64,000 nt of DNA from Roridomyces roridus (GCA_029378245.1 JARKIF010000022.1:310001-374000); one strand, 5' to 3'. Numbered from the stretch's first letter, positions 1 to 10,862 are shown. Program-made: numbers and translations. The notes: a model not told the origin generated them from the letters alone.

Positions 1-455
1 CATGTTGCGAGGCCTCAAAACGGCCGGGTGGTACCCGTCAGACCCGTCACGGCCGTCATGACGGGTTAGAGCGGTGACAGCCCAGGACAGCCCGTGCCTC
101 CGGCTAAATCGACCATCAAATTGATGTAAACGTGATGCCGAAGTCAAAATTACGGATTGGCAGTCGTGAAGCCTCCAGAAGCGCAGTAGTGGGCCATCGG
201 GACGATTGCCAATGACCCAGGTGCGCCACCCCTGGAGCATCAAGTGATGATGGCAGCTCGGCATGGGTAGTTAGCCGAGGACCCGTCACCACCCGTCATG
301 GCCCGTCGACGGCCGGGAACGGGTACCCCGTCAGCCAAGGAACCGGACCCGGACCCGGCCGTCAAAATTGTGGCTTCAGAGGGCTGTACGGCCGGGCCGG
401 CACCCGTCGTGACGGCTCGTTGACCCGTCATCTTGACGGTCGGGTCGGAGCCCTA
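1..455. mobile_element. GACGGG-rich hAT-like element, right end
   Basis: This non-coding stretch is packed with CCCGTC/GACGGG words in both orientations. It ends at GTCGGAGCCCTA (444-455), whose reverse complement starts TAGGGCTCC. The same word style and a TAGGG-type end occur in the hAT-like element at 46044-51788, so I read this as a partial relative of that family; the left end lies outside the window. No target duplication can be checked. The relationship is inferred from word composition and the terminal pattern. Confidence 0.35.
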
Positions 456-1333
456 CACACACTCTCGACTCGACACTCGACCCGACCCGACAGGACCCCA
501 CACCCTACATCTCTAGCCTCCCCACTGCAACTGTGCACCTTATGGTCCACGGCAACCCCGGGCATTTTTTCTCATGGGTTCTCTGACAGCAGTGAGCACG
601 AGAAACACGGACACCAGCTCTGCACCGCGTACCTGGGGACGTACACAGTGCATGCTGACAAAGAGCAGAAGGAAGGCGCAGCTGAATTATCTCCCTCCCG
701 CCAGATCTTCCATGCCTGGAGCACTTACAAGCGTGCGTGACAAAAACTTCATCTTCATCATCTCTGGCTCGTTCGGGCCCATCTTGGAGTCTAACGTCGT
801 CTATAGAGCTCTCCTCCTGCGCTACAACGGATATTCAACTCGCCCAAGAGCATCTGCTGCCTCCGTTCCTCCCGGCCGCACCGGCAATAACAATCTGGTG
901 CAGTGGATATGAAGGTGAGTATCTCTACCATATATCAACCTCTGGGCCTCCTCGGATCGTCTAACTTGGGCTCCAGGGAGGACTCTATACGCAAAGAGCG
1001 GCTTCCAACGTGTGCCCCTCGAAAGGAAGGAAGGGTATCAAGAAAGGTTGTCGACGAGGGTACGTCGCCCCTGTTTCTTTATTCTGCTCATGCCTAATTT
1101 CTCCCCAAGAGTAGTATAGCAATGCCGAGCTGTGCATACTGCGAGCGAGCATCGAGTTGTGTGAATTGCAGGAGGAGATTGACGACGACATGGGCGGACA
1201 TGGTGCGCCTGTTGCGATCTTTATGGGTGTTCCAACCCGACACCCTGCCTGCTCCAGCCTCCCTTCTCTGAATCGGCACTCGGCATCACACACACTGGAC
1301 AACTGCTGTCTTGCACCTTTCTTCTCGGCGGCC
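456..1333. other. Gene-poor stretch with no recognisable gene
   Basis: I see no convincing gene here. A short phrase of about 28 bases near 1018-1045 (CTCGAAAGGAAGGAAGGGTA and following) recurs slightly changed near 1538-1566, so the region contains a small direct duplication. Reading frames are short and lack family motifs. Confidence 0.4.
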
Positions 1334-2060
1334 ATGTCTCCGAAGCCAGCCCCCAGCTTCACGGACGAGATCATCTCGCAGATCCTCACGCCTGTTCTAC
1401 TCGTGCCCGATGCCAAGTTTGCTCGAACTTGACTCTCGTTCTCTGCCAGTCGCCTCAACCTTCGCTAGCAACCCGACCCAAGGTACATTCCCCAGACCGT
1501 CGCTTTCATTCTCGTGCTCACCTGTTCTGCTCCCAGAACTCGAAAGGAAAGAAGGGTATCAAGAAAAAGCTGTCAAACCCTTCTTCCACGAGGGTACGCA
1601 TCAACCCGCCTTTACGGCGAAACAGAAGGCTTCTTCGCCGTTAAATCTGCCACAACATTGACACGCACGTGGACATCATCGTGTGCTCGCAGACGGCGCG
1701 CGTTTCGACTATATTCAAAACGGACAACGACGCAAACTGGTCCAGCGCTCGGGATGCCAACGGCGCTGTCTCCTACATCTTTGCCACATCCCTAAACGGA
1801 GGTCGTCTATTGGAACGCGGAGCACGGCACGCATTTGAGCGGGATACGAAGGTGGGAAACTGCCGACGTCTGTATTTCTGGAGGGCATATCGGTGAGATC
1901 TCCCCGTATTTTGCTTGCAGCCGGATCTGACATCTGCGAACAGTCGGATGATACCAACTCTTGCCAATGTCGTGAATTGCTGGCCCGCACGACTTCAAGG
2001 AGCCGGAGATCCTTGCGTCGGTCTAATCCTGTTGTAGCCTATTTCACGTTATGCATGCGC
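1334..2060 (+). pseudogene. F-box protein relic (N-terminal fragment)
   Basis: From ATG 1334 the frame reads MSPKPAPSFTDEIISQILTP and continues VLLVPDAKFA before a stop at 1430-1432. The pattern T/PDEIIsEILsPxLxVPDxxF is the usual opening of one class of agaricomycete F-box proteins, where it contains the first F-box helices. Downstream frames to about 2060 keep no convincing continuation. I therefore call it a decayed fragment. It could also be the first exon of a gene whose introns I cannot resolve. Confidence 0.35.
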
Positions 2061-2238
2061 CTCTCCTTCATTATGACAAGTGTCTGCAGTGTGCACCACC
2101 CGCGACCTCCGAGCCAGCTACATTCCATGGCAAGTATGCATGTAGATATTCATTCTGTTTTCTATGTATGTTCGTTCGGTTTACAGCCTGAATTCATTCT
2201 GTTCAGTGCAATCCGATGGGCATGGCAGACAGGCAGCG

Positions 2239-2298
2239 GGAGCATCACGGGAACGGCAGGAGCATCACGGGAGCGGCGGGAGCATCACGGGAACGACG
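2239..2298. repeat. Three tandem 20-bp units
   Basis: Three direct copies of GGAGCATCACGGGAACGGCA occupy 2239-2258, 2259-2278 and 2279-2298, with one to three changes each. They end 24 bp before the ATG of the dioxygenase gene, so they lie in its promoter or 5' leader. Their effect is unknown. Confidence 0.85.
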
Positions 2299-2322
2299 GG
2301 AACGATCTCACCGATAACCACC

Positions 2323-4156
2323 ATGGTCGACAACAAAAGTGCAGCTAAAGCGCGGGCCCAGCAAGAAGGTTATGCTCCTTGGACCCTTCGACGATGTATA
2401 CTCATGGCTACTGCAGCGAAAACATTCCTAGCAGACCCGACTCTTGTGCGAAATCTACATACACTCGACCCTCAAGGACCTGAAGCCGAGCGTCTCGTCC
2501 AATCTCTCCAGGCGATCCACTCCAATATCACCCCAGTTGAGCGAACGACTTCCTCGTTCTCGCATCCTGCTCATGGATTTTAGCTGGACGCTCTTATTGA
2601 TTTCGCCCTCCGGATGCACCCTGACACGCCGATTGCTACTGCCTTCGAAGATCTTCGAGCACGATTCCGGGCAGCAAAAGCTGCAAGCAAAGCTCAAAGT
2701 GGTGTTGCATCGCACCGCGAGAAACGTCATTTTGTATGCTGCCACACGGTACAGAAGAATGAAGTTTAACTCGCTATTTCAGATTAACTCGTCGGGATTG
2801 CGTGGACACGGGCGCTCTATCGAAGAAATTATTGCATCCCAGGATCATCCAAACATTGGCTCCGTCACCAATCCACGAATTATATGGCGCGAGCGCATGG
2901 AGCCTGTGGGTCTCCACACCAACCTCGCGGACACCAAATGCCGGCAAGAAGACGACCACATTGTCGACGAAGATAATGGATATCTCATCCCCAACCCTGA
3001 CGAGTCCTTTATTATTCTTGCTGGGACTGGTGCGCTGTCCGTCTTTTAATCCCAATCGTGACTCAAATCCGCATAGCGAGTAAACCTGCCAAAAATGATG
3101 GAAACTATATCATTGAGCTAGTCGCTCTTCAAGGTGTCCTTTCTGGGGAGGAGTTTGCTGAACCAATCTACGAGTGGATGTCGACTGTAATTGGGGTCGC
3201 CGTGACCGAGCGTGGGGATGTACGGGTGAGTTTGATCGTCTGATGTTTCCAAGCTCCTGGCTAACATGTCCCAGCCCAGACACGATGGTCTTATGGTGCA
3301 GGCTGGATATAATGCTGGCCCCCGGCATGCACATGTTTTCGGCCCTGCGAAAAGTTTCAAGAAGAATCTCGACCAAACGACCATGATTGAGCATGACGAG
3401 GATGTCATATCAGCGATGGCACTGACCTGGGCCATGTTTCGCTCTTTCATGCCCTCGGATTTGGTCGAAATAGTGGATGGACATCTTGCCGATGCAGGGC
3501 TACCCAAGTTTGGAACACGAAACGTCGAATCGGGTGCGTAGAGGGCTATATTTCATACACACCAGTGCTGGTAATTAATTATATTGCAGGAGATGGACAC
3601 CGACTGACTGCGAAGGGGAAAGAGTACAACTTTGCAGGATCCGATCGTGGGCCGTGCGAGATAATCCTTTCCCAGGACTACTCGGCGTACGTCCAAACAA
3701 AACACTGGGAACTATTGACTGATCTACGACTGAAGATGGGCGCACACCGACAAATGCTATGCGGAATTTTGTATCGACTGGACGGTAAAACGTGTCGATC
3801 GCGACCCGAACGCTCCCCTCGATCCTCCACGGGTAAATGATACCCCAACCATACAGACCCGCGCACAGGCTCTACGGGAAGAACTGCCACCACCACCACC
3901 ACCTGTCCTCGACCCCCCACCTGCCGATGGTGGTGGTCATTTTGTCGATTGCGAGCTGAAAATCAAAGTCCCGGTTTCCACCGGTACATTTGTGGCTTTC
4001 CGACCCAAGGGACTGCATGGGACGACAAAGATTTTTGGTGCCACGATTCGCCAGTCGACGATCAGCTTTGCCTCACGCATTCTCGACGCTTTCCAGGTCG
4101 CTCAGCAGGGTGTTATGGTGCAGAAGAAGGAAGGGGCTGGTGAAGGAAATAATTAG
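2323..4156 (+). CDS. 2-oxoglutarate/Fe(II) dioxygenase, TET/JBP-like
   Basis: Seven exons give an open 511-aa protein: 2323-2535, 2584-2733, 2783-3029, 3077-3225, 3275-3533, 3590-3686 and 3736-4156. All introns are GT-AG, 47-56 nt, and every phase agrees. The C-terminal third carries an iron/2OG pattern: HTD (H375, D377) inside AWAHTDKCYAEF, then after a proline-rich insert GLHGTT (H466) followed 11 residues later by RQSTISF (R477). The HxD...HxTT...RxS order resembles TET/JBP nucleic-acid oxygenases, which are known to be expanded and transposon-linked in basidiomycetes. The N-terminal 370 residues match nothing I can name. ATG 2323 has a good context (ACCACCATGG). Predicted action is oxidation of a methylated base or another substrate; the family assignment is inference, while the open structure is directly visible. 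A different 2OG oxygenase family is the main alternative. Confidence 0.55.
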
Positions 4157-4199
4157 TGTATTGTCTTTGATGTCAGTTCTCAAATAAATGCTGTTGATC

Positions 4200-4414
4200 T
4201 ACAAGGATGGGTCAAAAATGAGTGAAATTGGATGGGAATGGAGTGACAGAGAGAGAAAGAGAGAAAAAAGAAGGTACGGAAACAAAAGACCTCTAGAAGA
4301 AGCTGAGAATGAGAATTAATGAACTTGCCATGCACATGGTTTGAACCAGTGACCCCTCATGCCAACCTTTTTCAGAGTTAACGCAAGCAGTCTTTACCAC
4401 TACACTACAGAACC
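4200..4414 (-). repeat. tRNA-derived SINE-like relic
   Basis: On the minus strand from 4414 the sequence begins GGTTCTGTAGTGTAGTGGTA, a tRNA-like acceptor start plus an A-box, and has a B-box GGTTCAAACC at 4347-4338, about 50 bp later as in tRNA genes. The acceptor and T stems do not pair well, so it is not a working tRNA. A pyrimidine-rich tail (CTTTCTCTCTCTG) lies downstream near 4240-4265. It sits in the 430-bp gap between two convergent genes. Confidence 0.4.
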
Positions 4415-4589
4415 ATAATGGGTACCACTTGCGCATGTTATACAGTCTACTATTCAGAAGAAAGAAAGACAAAAACTTACCAAAGACCGAGACTGAAAAT
4501 CTTCGTCACAGCCAAGCGTGCAAAGGCAGCCACATTATTCGATTGGATATGTTAAGATACAGAGTGGGTATGGAGGAATGTCAACCAGT

Positions 4590-7500
4590 TCAAATCATGG
4601 AATGCCCTCCAATGCCAGCCAAGATCTCGATGAAGAGCCAGTGCTCGATCGCCTGCTCCAGAGTGCGGGGTTCGGTCTCATTCCCATCAGCGTCGATTGT
4701 GGGGTAGGAACGACTGCATAGGTCGATGAGATGAACGACCGGGATCCGAGCGATTCGGAAGCAGGTCCGGTAGGAAATCTGCCCAAACTTCATACCAGCC
4801 TGACGAACATCGGTCAAGGGATGGTAACCCGTGTCGTCAGGACCAACAAATTGGACTGTCAGCGTCTTGTGGTCCTCTGACTCAACGTGGGGGCAGCCCG
4901 TGGTTGCCCAGCACAAGGCCCTGCTCCGAAAAGCGGGTGAATCGGTGGTGTCGAAGGGGATGAGCCTGCTGAGGCGATCCTTCGCACTGTCGAGGAGGGT
5001 GGGGCAGGGAACACCTCGGCCCTTCAAAAAGTTGGTCAGGAGGAGTGGGAGATCCATGGCACGGATGGGGCTTCCTGCACCGGCCAACTGATCGATGATT
5101 TGCCGGGGGAGGTCGACAATCGTCAGGTGCGGTTCGAGCGACTGGAAGTCGTGGATGAGGGAAGTCCATATCTGAGAGATGTAGGTGGATGGTCCACCAG
5201 GGCATGAGCGAGCGACCTAAAACAAAATAAGTACTTGAAGGATCGACCCAACAAAGAAAAAGACTCGCCTCCATGAAGTCAAAACCATTCGCGCAGGGGG
5301 CGCGGATACCTGTGAAGAAAGCCTTGAGTTCGTCGTGCTCGGGTGGCTGCGGTCCAATGATAGATGCATAAAGCATGTCTTTGCCCATCTGGTTGTGCTG
5401 TACGCTGTCGCGGTTGTTGAAGGAGGCGATCTTTGATGTAGCACATTAGTACCATGAAACGGGAAGGATTGGGGTTCGCTCACCTGCATATCATGGTAGG
5501 TAGCAAAATGGGCCTGAAACGGGGCAAGATCCCCGTAAGGTCCAGTCGCTTTCCACTGATTGAGAAGTGCACGGAGGGCTGGATGCCATTCCCCAATCCA
5601 TGCCTCGTCAAGGCACTGAGGGTCGCAGCCGTTGGCGGCGAAGTAGATTAGGGATGGGCTCAGAGGCTCGGGAGCAATGCCGTGCATGAGCATGAGCGCA
5701 CATAGGAACCCGAGGACAGTGAGATCAACGAGGCGATCACCGCTAACAAAGCGGGCGGAGGCGAGGGGCATGGTGGTGGCGATCGAGCATTTGTCGTCGA
5801 AACGGGGAAGAAGCCACCGGCCTGCATCATTCGAGAACATGCGGAAGGCGGTGTAGATCACCTCCCTCTCGATGCCAGCCCCGGTGGAAACAAGACGACC
5901 GTCTTCGGCGACACTGTGGAAAGAATAAGCAGGGGCAGGTAGGAACATCGGAATACTCACACATTGAATGTGCGCTCGGTGGATAAAACGGGGGTAAAGT
6001 CCCCAGTAACCGCAGCGGCCTTGACTTTGGCGACAAACTTGAGGGCCAAATCCTCGACATCGCAGCCTTGGATAACGAGGGTGTGGCGGCGGCGTCCACT
6101 GGACGCCGTGTCGCAAACGGCTGAGAAGAAATTGTTGGCCTGGAAGAGTGCCCTGAATCGTCCAGGGCGATGGACGAAGGGGCTGGCCCAGAGCTCGGTG
6201 GAGACCTGGAGGAAAGTCAGTAAGGGCATGAAGGAATGAGTGAAAAACCCCACCTGGGACGAGAGGCGTATCGAACGACGAGGGGTGGGGGTGGGCGGTA
6301 AATCTTCTATGGCAGTCGACTGGAGGGTGGGCTGAGAAACAAAATGGCAGCAGATGAATGCCACATACCATGGTTGCCACCTCGACTTCCTCCATATCGT
6401 CCTCATCCTCATCCTCCGACTCCGGCTCATTGCGACTCTGCGGATAGCATTCGCAGGCTGGGGCCTCCCACTCCTCGACCCGGACTCCCATCTCGTTGTT
6501 CGCCGAGAACAAAGAGTGCATCATGGCGGGGCCACACTCGTGCCGGCGCCCCTCCATCATACAGGTGATACCTGGGTATGCAACGACTGACAAGAGGTCA
6601 GATCAAGGTAGATTTGAAAAGATGCGACTGACCAAAATTTATAATGAGCCGCTGCTTCTTGATGAGGACCTTTGGTTTAGAAAATACTAGATGGTTTTCC
6701 TTTCGGATGAGGTGGTTGAGCTCTAACGAGTTGTTGGCCTCTTGTCGAAGCATGACATAGAGCCCATCTCGTATACGCCGGTTACCTCGATTGGTGAGGC
6801 CAAGTAGCTGAAGATGGTAGGACTGGTTGGAGAGGAGGTGCTGGCGGAGGGACGACGATGGCTCGTGAAACTGCCATGCACTGGGCGAGTTCGCCATTGC
6901 GCTGGCTACCATATCTGCGATAGCAGTTATCTTGGTGTCGGGGGCTAGGCGAAAGGTGAATCGGAGGTTGTTTCGATCCAGATAATCAACGAAGGCCGGA
7001 GCCAGAGTAGTAACCAGGTGCAGTGCAGTGTTGGGCTGCTCCTGTATCAATTGATGTGAGACAACGAAATGGTAGGTACCGGTCGACTCACGGTAGGGAG
7101 GTACACATGTACCTCAACGTGAATAAACAGCTCGCCGGTATGGGCATCGGTCTCCCAAACAGCGGCGGGAGTGTTTTCTTCGGGAGCCGCACGTGGTAGA
7201 TCACGGGCAGCACCACGGCGGCGGCGGCGACCTCCACCAGGGAAATGAGCGTCAATTGCATGGAGACGACCATTGTTCGCCTCCGATATATTGGCATGGC
7301 TGGGACGAGAATTAGAGGGAGTGTTGGTGGTGCGGGTGGTGCGGGTGGTGCGGGCAGAGTGAGTGGTGCGGGCCATCGTGGCGTTGGCCTCCATGTCGAC
7401 AGCAAGCGCCACTGGTCCCAGAAAGGGCTGGAAACCGTCCGAGTTTCCGAGCGCTGTGGCTGCATTTGGATGGCCACGGGCCGAAGAGGGTATGGTGCCG

Positions 7501-7766
7501 AGAGGGGCCCGTCGGCTCACGTAGGCTGTGGCAGCAGCGGCGGGGGTGGGGGCAGGGGCAGGAGCAGGAGCAGGGAAAATGAGAGTGGGAGGGGGTGCAG
7601 AGGAAGCCAGAGGGTATTGTGCAACCGCCGCGGGTGCGGGTGCTGCAATTGGTGGGGCAGGGGCTGGTGGAGTTGGAGTTGGGTTTGAAATCGCGGATGC
7701 CGGTTGTTGTTGGAGGTGGTTGACAAAGGTCTGGAACATCCGCAGAAGCTCGGCATTCCCGCTCAT
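4590..7766 (-). CDS. HECT-like E3 ubiquitin ligase
   Basis: Eight exons give an open 943-aa protein: 7766-7092, 7041-6633, 6586-6369, 6319-6254, 6205-5961, 5913-5484, 5430-5269 and 5216-4590, with all phases consistent. The last intron appears to be GC-AG (donor GCGAGT). The first exon is rich in Pro, Ala and Thr and holds a basic GGGRRRRRG patch; an acidic run (SEDEDEDDMEE) follows. The C-terminal half resembles a HECT fold: an N-lobe-like helical part (SGDRLVDLTVLGFLCALMLM), then a C-lobe ending ISYRTCFRIARIP, where C aligns with the catalytic cysteine of the HECT TCxNxLxLP motif, and a final AIEHWLFIE helix. An intron precedes ATG 7766, so a 5' UTR exon is likely. HECT enzymes take ubiquitin on that cysteine. 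Sequence similarity is remote, so this is a family inference. Confidence 0.55.
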
Positions 7767-8310
7767 CTATGGCAGGGACTTTAGAAAGTTATGGGGAAAT
7801 TTTGAATCAAAGATAAGTACCTTGTATAATGTAAACTTGCGGAGATTGAGGTAGCGAGTGAGGTTCGGGTTAAAAGAAACTATACAAGGGTCAGAAATGT
7901 CTTTCACGAGAAGAAGAGATCCCCACGAGTGGTTGTTTTGTAGACGGCCGGCGATTTAGACGAGTTGGATGGTATAGTTGGGGAAGGATAAGCACGCCTT
8001 GGCCACCCTTTTTAAACTTGAATGGCGGTATGGCTCGGAATAGGATTTCATCGCGGTAAACCACGGTTCGTCTTGAGGAGCGTATGCCAATGGATGCTGG
8101 TGGACCATGGTCGAGCGTGAGTAAGCGTGGTGTATCCCAATTTGGCTGGCACAGCATGATCTGTGACCTCTGACCTCGTGATGTCGCCAATCAACACTCG
8201 AACCTCGCAGCTCGGTAATCGTGTACATACCAGAACTGACCAGGAACCATATAAACTACCTCTGCAACCTCTGTCCTCAACATAAAACCTCCGTTCTCAG
8301 CACAGATAAT
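7767..8310 (-). promoter_or_regulatory. Probable 5' UTR and promoter of the HECT-like gene
   Basis: Reading upstream from ATG 7766 on the minus strand, the triplet is directly preceded by an intron-like segment: donor GTACTTATC near 7820 and acceptor TGCCATAG at 7767-7774. This implies a non-coding first exon. No coding pattern is visible further up to 8310. Confidence 0.35.
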
Positions 8311-8652
8311 TTACAACGATAAAAAGGTCATAGTAGCAGTCACATTGCGTCGGCATTGCTGAAGTTCGAGAAGAGTTGTAGCAGCTGCGTAGATTTGACC
8401 GTCGAGGTCGGAAAGGGAGGAGGCGATGATCATTCTCATCTCTCGCACCTGGCTTTCGGTGGGTGGCTCATTGCTTTCGATGATCTCCTCCAGCTCCTTC
8501 TTCATGCCTGTCCGAACTGAGTACGACACGCGGGAACAAAAGGAGATGCGACGCACTGGGTGGGACGAGGGAAGATGAGGGCAGGAAGCAAGAGACGCAC
8601 TGTGACGCGGTGATGTGATATCAAGCTCCTTTTGGAAGACACGACTAGCCAA
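8311..8652 (-). pseudogene. F-box protein relic (N-terminal coiled-coil part)
   Basis: The minus-strand frame contains IIESNEPPTESQVREM followed by a helical stretch DLDGQIYAAATTLLELQQ. This is the typical opening of many agaricomycete F-box proteins (SNEPPsdsEvxxIxxxi, then a short coiled coil before the F-box). The frame ends soon after, before any F-box, and nothing downstream restores it. I read it as a 5' fragment of a dead gene. Confidence 0.5.
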
Positions 8653-8697
8653 ACAGATACAAGCATTTGCGACGCGTGGTCAAGTATTCTACCAGAT

Positions 8698-8751
8698 ATA
8701 GTATTCTAAACATTGGGCCTGATAATTATTTACCAATGTTTAGAATACTAT
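8698..8751. repeat. Perfect 19-bp inverted repeat
   Basis: ATAGTATTCTAAACATTGG at 8698-8716 is repeated exactly inverted at 8733-8751 around a 16-nt spacer. It could be the two ends of a collapsed MITE or a transcribed hairpin. It lies just upstream of the F-box fragment. Confidence 0.9.
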
Positions 8752-8808
8752 AGAAAATCGCTCTATCTCCGCCCAAAAAAGTTGTGAATTGCCTGTATCA
8801 CGGAAGCC

Positions 8809-9179
8809 CTCCATCAGACTTTTATCAAATTGCTTGCGGCCCCAAACAAGCCCGAACAAGCTCGAAAAAGGCCAAACAAGCCCGCAAGCTCACAAGTTTG
8901 CAAGTCTATGTCCAGAATCCACAAGGTCGGCCGTTCGAGTCAGTGGGACCACATTATTTTGCATTTTTCTTTAGGTTCCCAGGTGTGTACGGATGCGGAA
9001 AAAATACTAGGGGGCGCAGTTTTCCGTCTAACAGTTGCTGAAAGGCCACCACAGCCATAATTATCATTTACCAGGGCGCAAAAAATTCGTCACCTCTCCG
9101 ACTCGAACCTGGGAGCTCCGATACAAGGCCACAAGCCGGAACAAGGGCCAAAAGTTCGCAAGCAAAATGCTATTTTGCT
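8809..9179. repeat. ACAAGC-rich interspersed repeat, copy 1
   Basis: This copy starts CATCAGACTTTTATCAAAT and carries repeated ACAAGC words. It has inverted ends TTGCTTGCG (8830-8838) and CGCAAGCAA (9157-9165). Its right edge also forms a hairpin, AGCAAAAT-GCT-ATTTTGCT (9161-9179). The middle contains CACAAGGTCGGCCGTTCGAG and GACTCGAACCTGG, which resemble Pol III B-box sequences. A diverged second copy lies at 10500-10860 in the same order. No transposase is present. Confidence 0.55.
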
Positions 9180-10499
9180 GATGTCACCCAGTTTGCACCC
9201 GGTCATTTTTCAGCGTACTTACTCTCTCATACGCATCAATCTCAGCACGCTCGACCGTGAACAAGTCGATATCGCGCGCATTACGCCACTGATTTACCGT
9301 TCATCCAAGTTCACGAGTGAGGCTGGAAGGGCGCCTGCGCCCCTCGTATGGTTGTACCATTCCGCTTCTTCGTAAGGTTCGCGCATGTTGTGAGGTTGTG
9401 CGCGCAGCACACAACCGAGATCATTTTTCCGCATGGTCCTCTCGGCCCTCGGCCGACGCGTCCACGCCCTCACACAAACTGCTTCGGAAGCGCCCCATGG
9501 GCGCTGATCTCATATGATCATCGTGCATCCTCTTCTCAATCCACCCGCAACGTAAAAACTCTAAGACTTGATTTTACGAGGCGGCCACGCATCGATTCCG
9601 GATATTCAAATTTCAAAGTAAAAAATACATTCTCTAACTAATTTTACTGTTTGTGCGCCACCGGCCCCACGTCCTCGACGCTAACTTCTAAGGGGCAAGA
9701 CTCGCCCGGTTGCTCATGTCGGAAATCATGTAAAGCCCTGAGGAATCAGTTGCACGGAATACTTAGGACAAGCGAAGGCCAAACACTCGCCTTAGAAGAT
9801 GTGCACTGCAAAATCTACCTCCTCTCCAGCGCGCCGCTGAATCGCTTTGAGGCTCTTCGTGCTCCTCATCAGAAGATGCGTCTAGAAACGGACGGTCAGC
9901 GTTTCCTGTGCAGGGCATGTGAGTGAGGTCTCACCGGGTGTGCACAGAGGGGGAAGAACATCTTCCTGAGCCGAGTCGGAAATAACGGCGGGGCAGCAGG
10001 GCCTCGGACCAATCGTGAGGGAGATCGCAGCCGGAGGGTCTACTGCGCGCAACACAATTTCAAATCAGGAACAAGGGATGGCGGCATTGCACCACCACGT
10101 ACCTTCGCAAGCACCACCCCCGAGTATCCCAGATGGCAAACTCACCGAAATCCCCGTGGCATCCTGCGGATTCTCGCCCACGCAATCCGTATGGGGTTCC
10201 AAATTGAGCGGAGGGTTCCGTGGCGGCGTAAGACCGCCAGTCGAGCCCTTTGCAGCAGCAACGACTGCTTTGGCGCCGAGATTGTGGTGTGTTCGATCTG
10301 GACATGTTCATAAGTCTTCGCAGCTAGCTGAATCGGCGAGGCTCACGGGTCGGGCGCATTGGGCAGAACGGCGGGTAGGGGAGGCTCATGTAATGGGGCA
10401 GGTGGAGGCCGAGCAGGCGAATCAACTAGCAGCGATGGAGTATTTATGCAACGCCGGGCGGCTGACATTCCGGGCAGGGATCTGCCACGTGATGCACTG
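9180..10499. other. Gene-poor stretch with no recognisable gene
   Basis: Open frames here (for example 10015-10500 +, 161 codons) show no signal peptide, domain or family resemblance. The composition resembles the flanking repeats. I see no promoter or RNA gene that I can support. Confidence 0.35.
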
Positions 10500-10862
10500 A
10501 ACCCATCAGACTTTTAACAATCTGCTTGTCAGCCTCGACAAGCTGACAAGCTCCGCCAAAATGAGATGAATTTCAATTTTCCGACAAGCTGACAAGCCCA
10601 TGTCTAAATACCACAAGGTCCACTGTTCAACCCTTGGGCAGTGCATTATTTCGATTTTTTGTTTCCCCAGTCATTGCTTGGTCATTGCTCTGATGGCTTC
10701 AACCTGCAGAATAAAAACCAAGAGACATTGTTTTAGGGGACATTGGAGTCCTCCAACACATCTCTTTCACATTTCTGAACAAGCAAAAATAATATCTCGG
10801 TCGGTGTTCGAACTTGTGACCTTGTGGACAAGCTGACAAGGGAAAAAAGCCACCAAGTAAAA
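10500..10862. repeat. ACAAGC-rich interspersed repeat, copy 2
   Basis: This copy opens CATCAGACTTTTAACAATCT and has GCTTGTCAGC near its left end with the inverse GCTGACAAG near its right end. The middle reads CACAAGGTCCACTGTTCAAC, matching the corresponding part of the copy at 8809-9179. The two are clearly the same family but strongly diverged. Confidence 0.5.

Noticed and set aside
2581..2583. In-frame TAG in the dioxygenase gene
   Set aside because: It is the end of a 48-nt intron (GTTGAG…GATTTTAG, 2536-2583) that keeps the frame; all seven exons then agree in phase, so it is not a premature stop.
4325..4414. Possible functional tRNA on the minus strand
   Set aside because: A- and B-boxes are present but acceptor and T stems do not pair, so it was kept only as a SINE-like relic.
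10015..10500. 161-codon open frame
   Set aside because: No family pattern, no splice partner, and it lies between two copies of a repeat.
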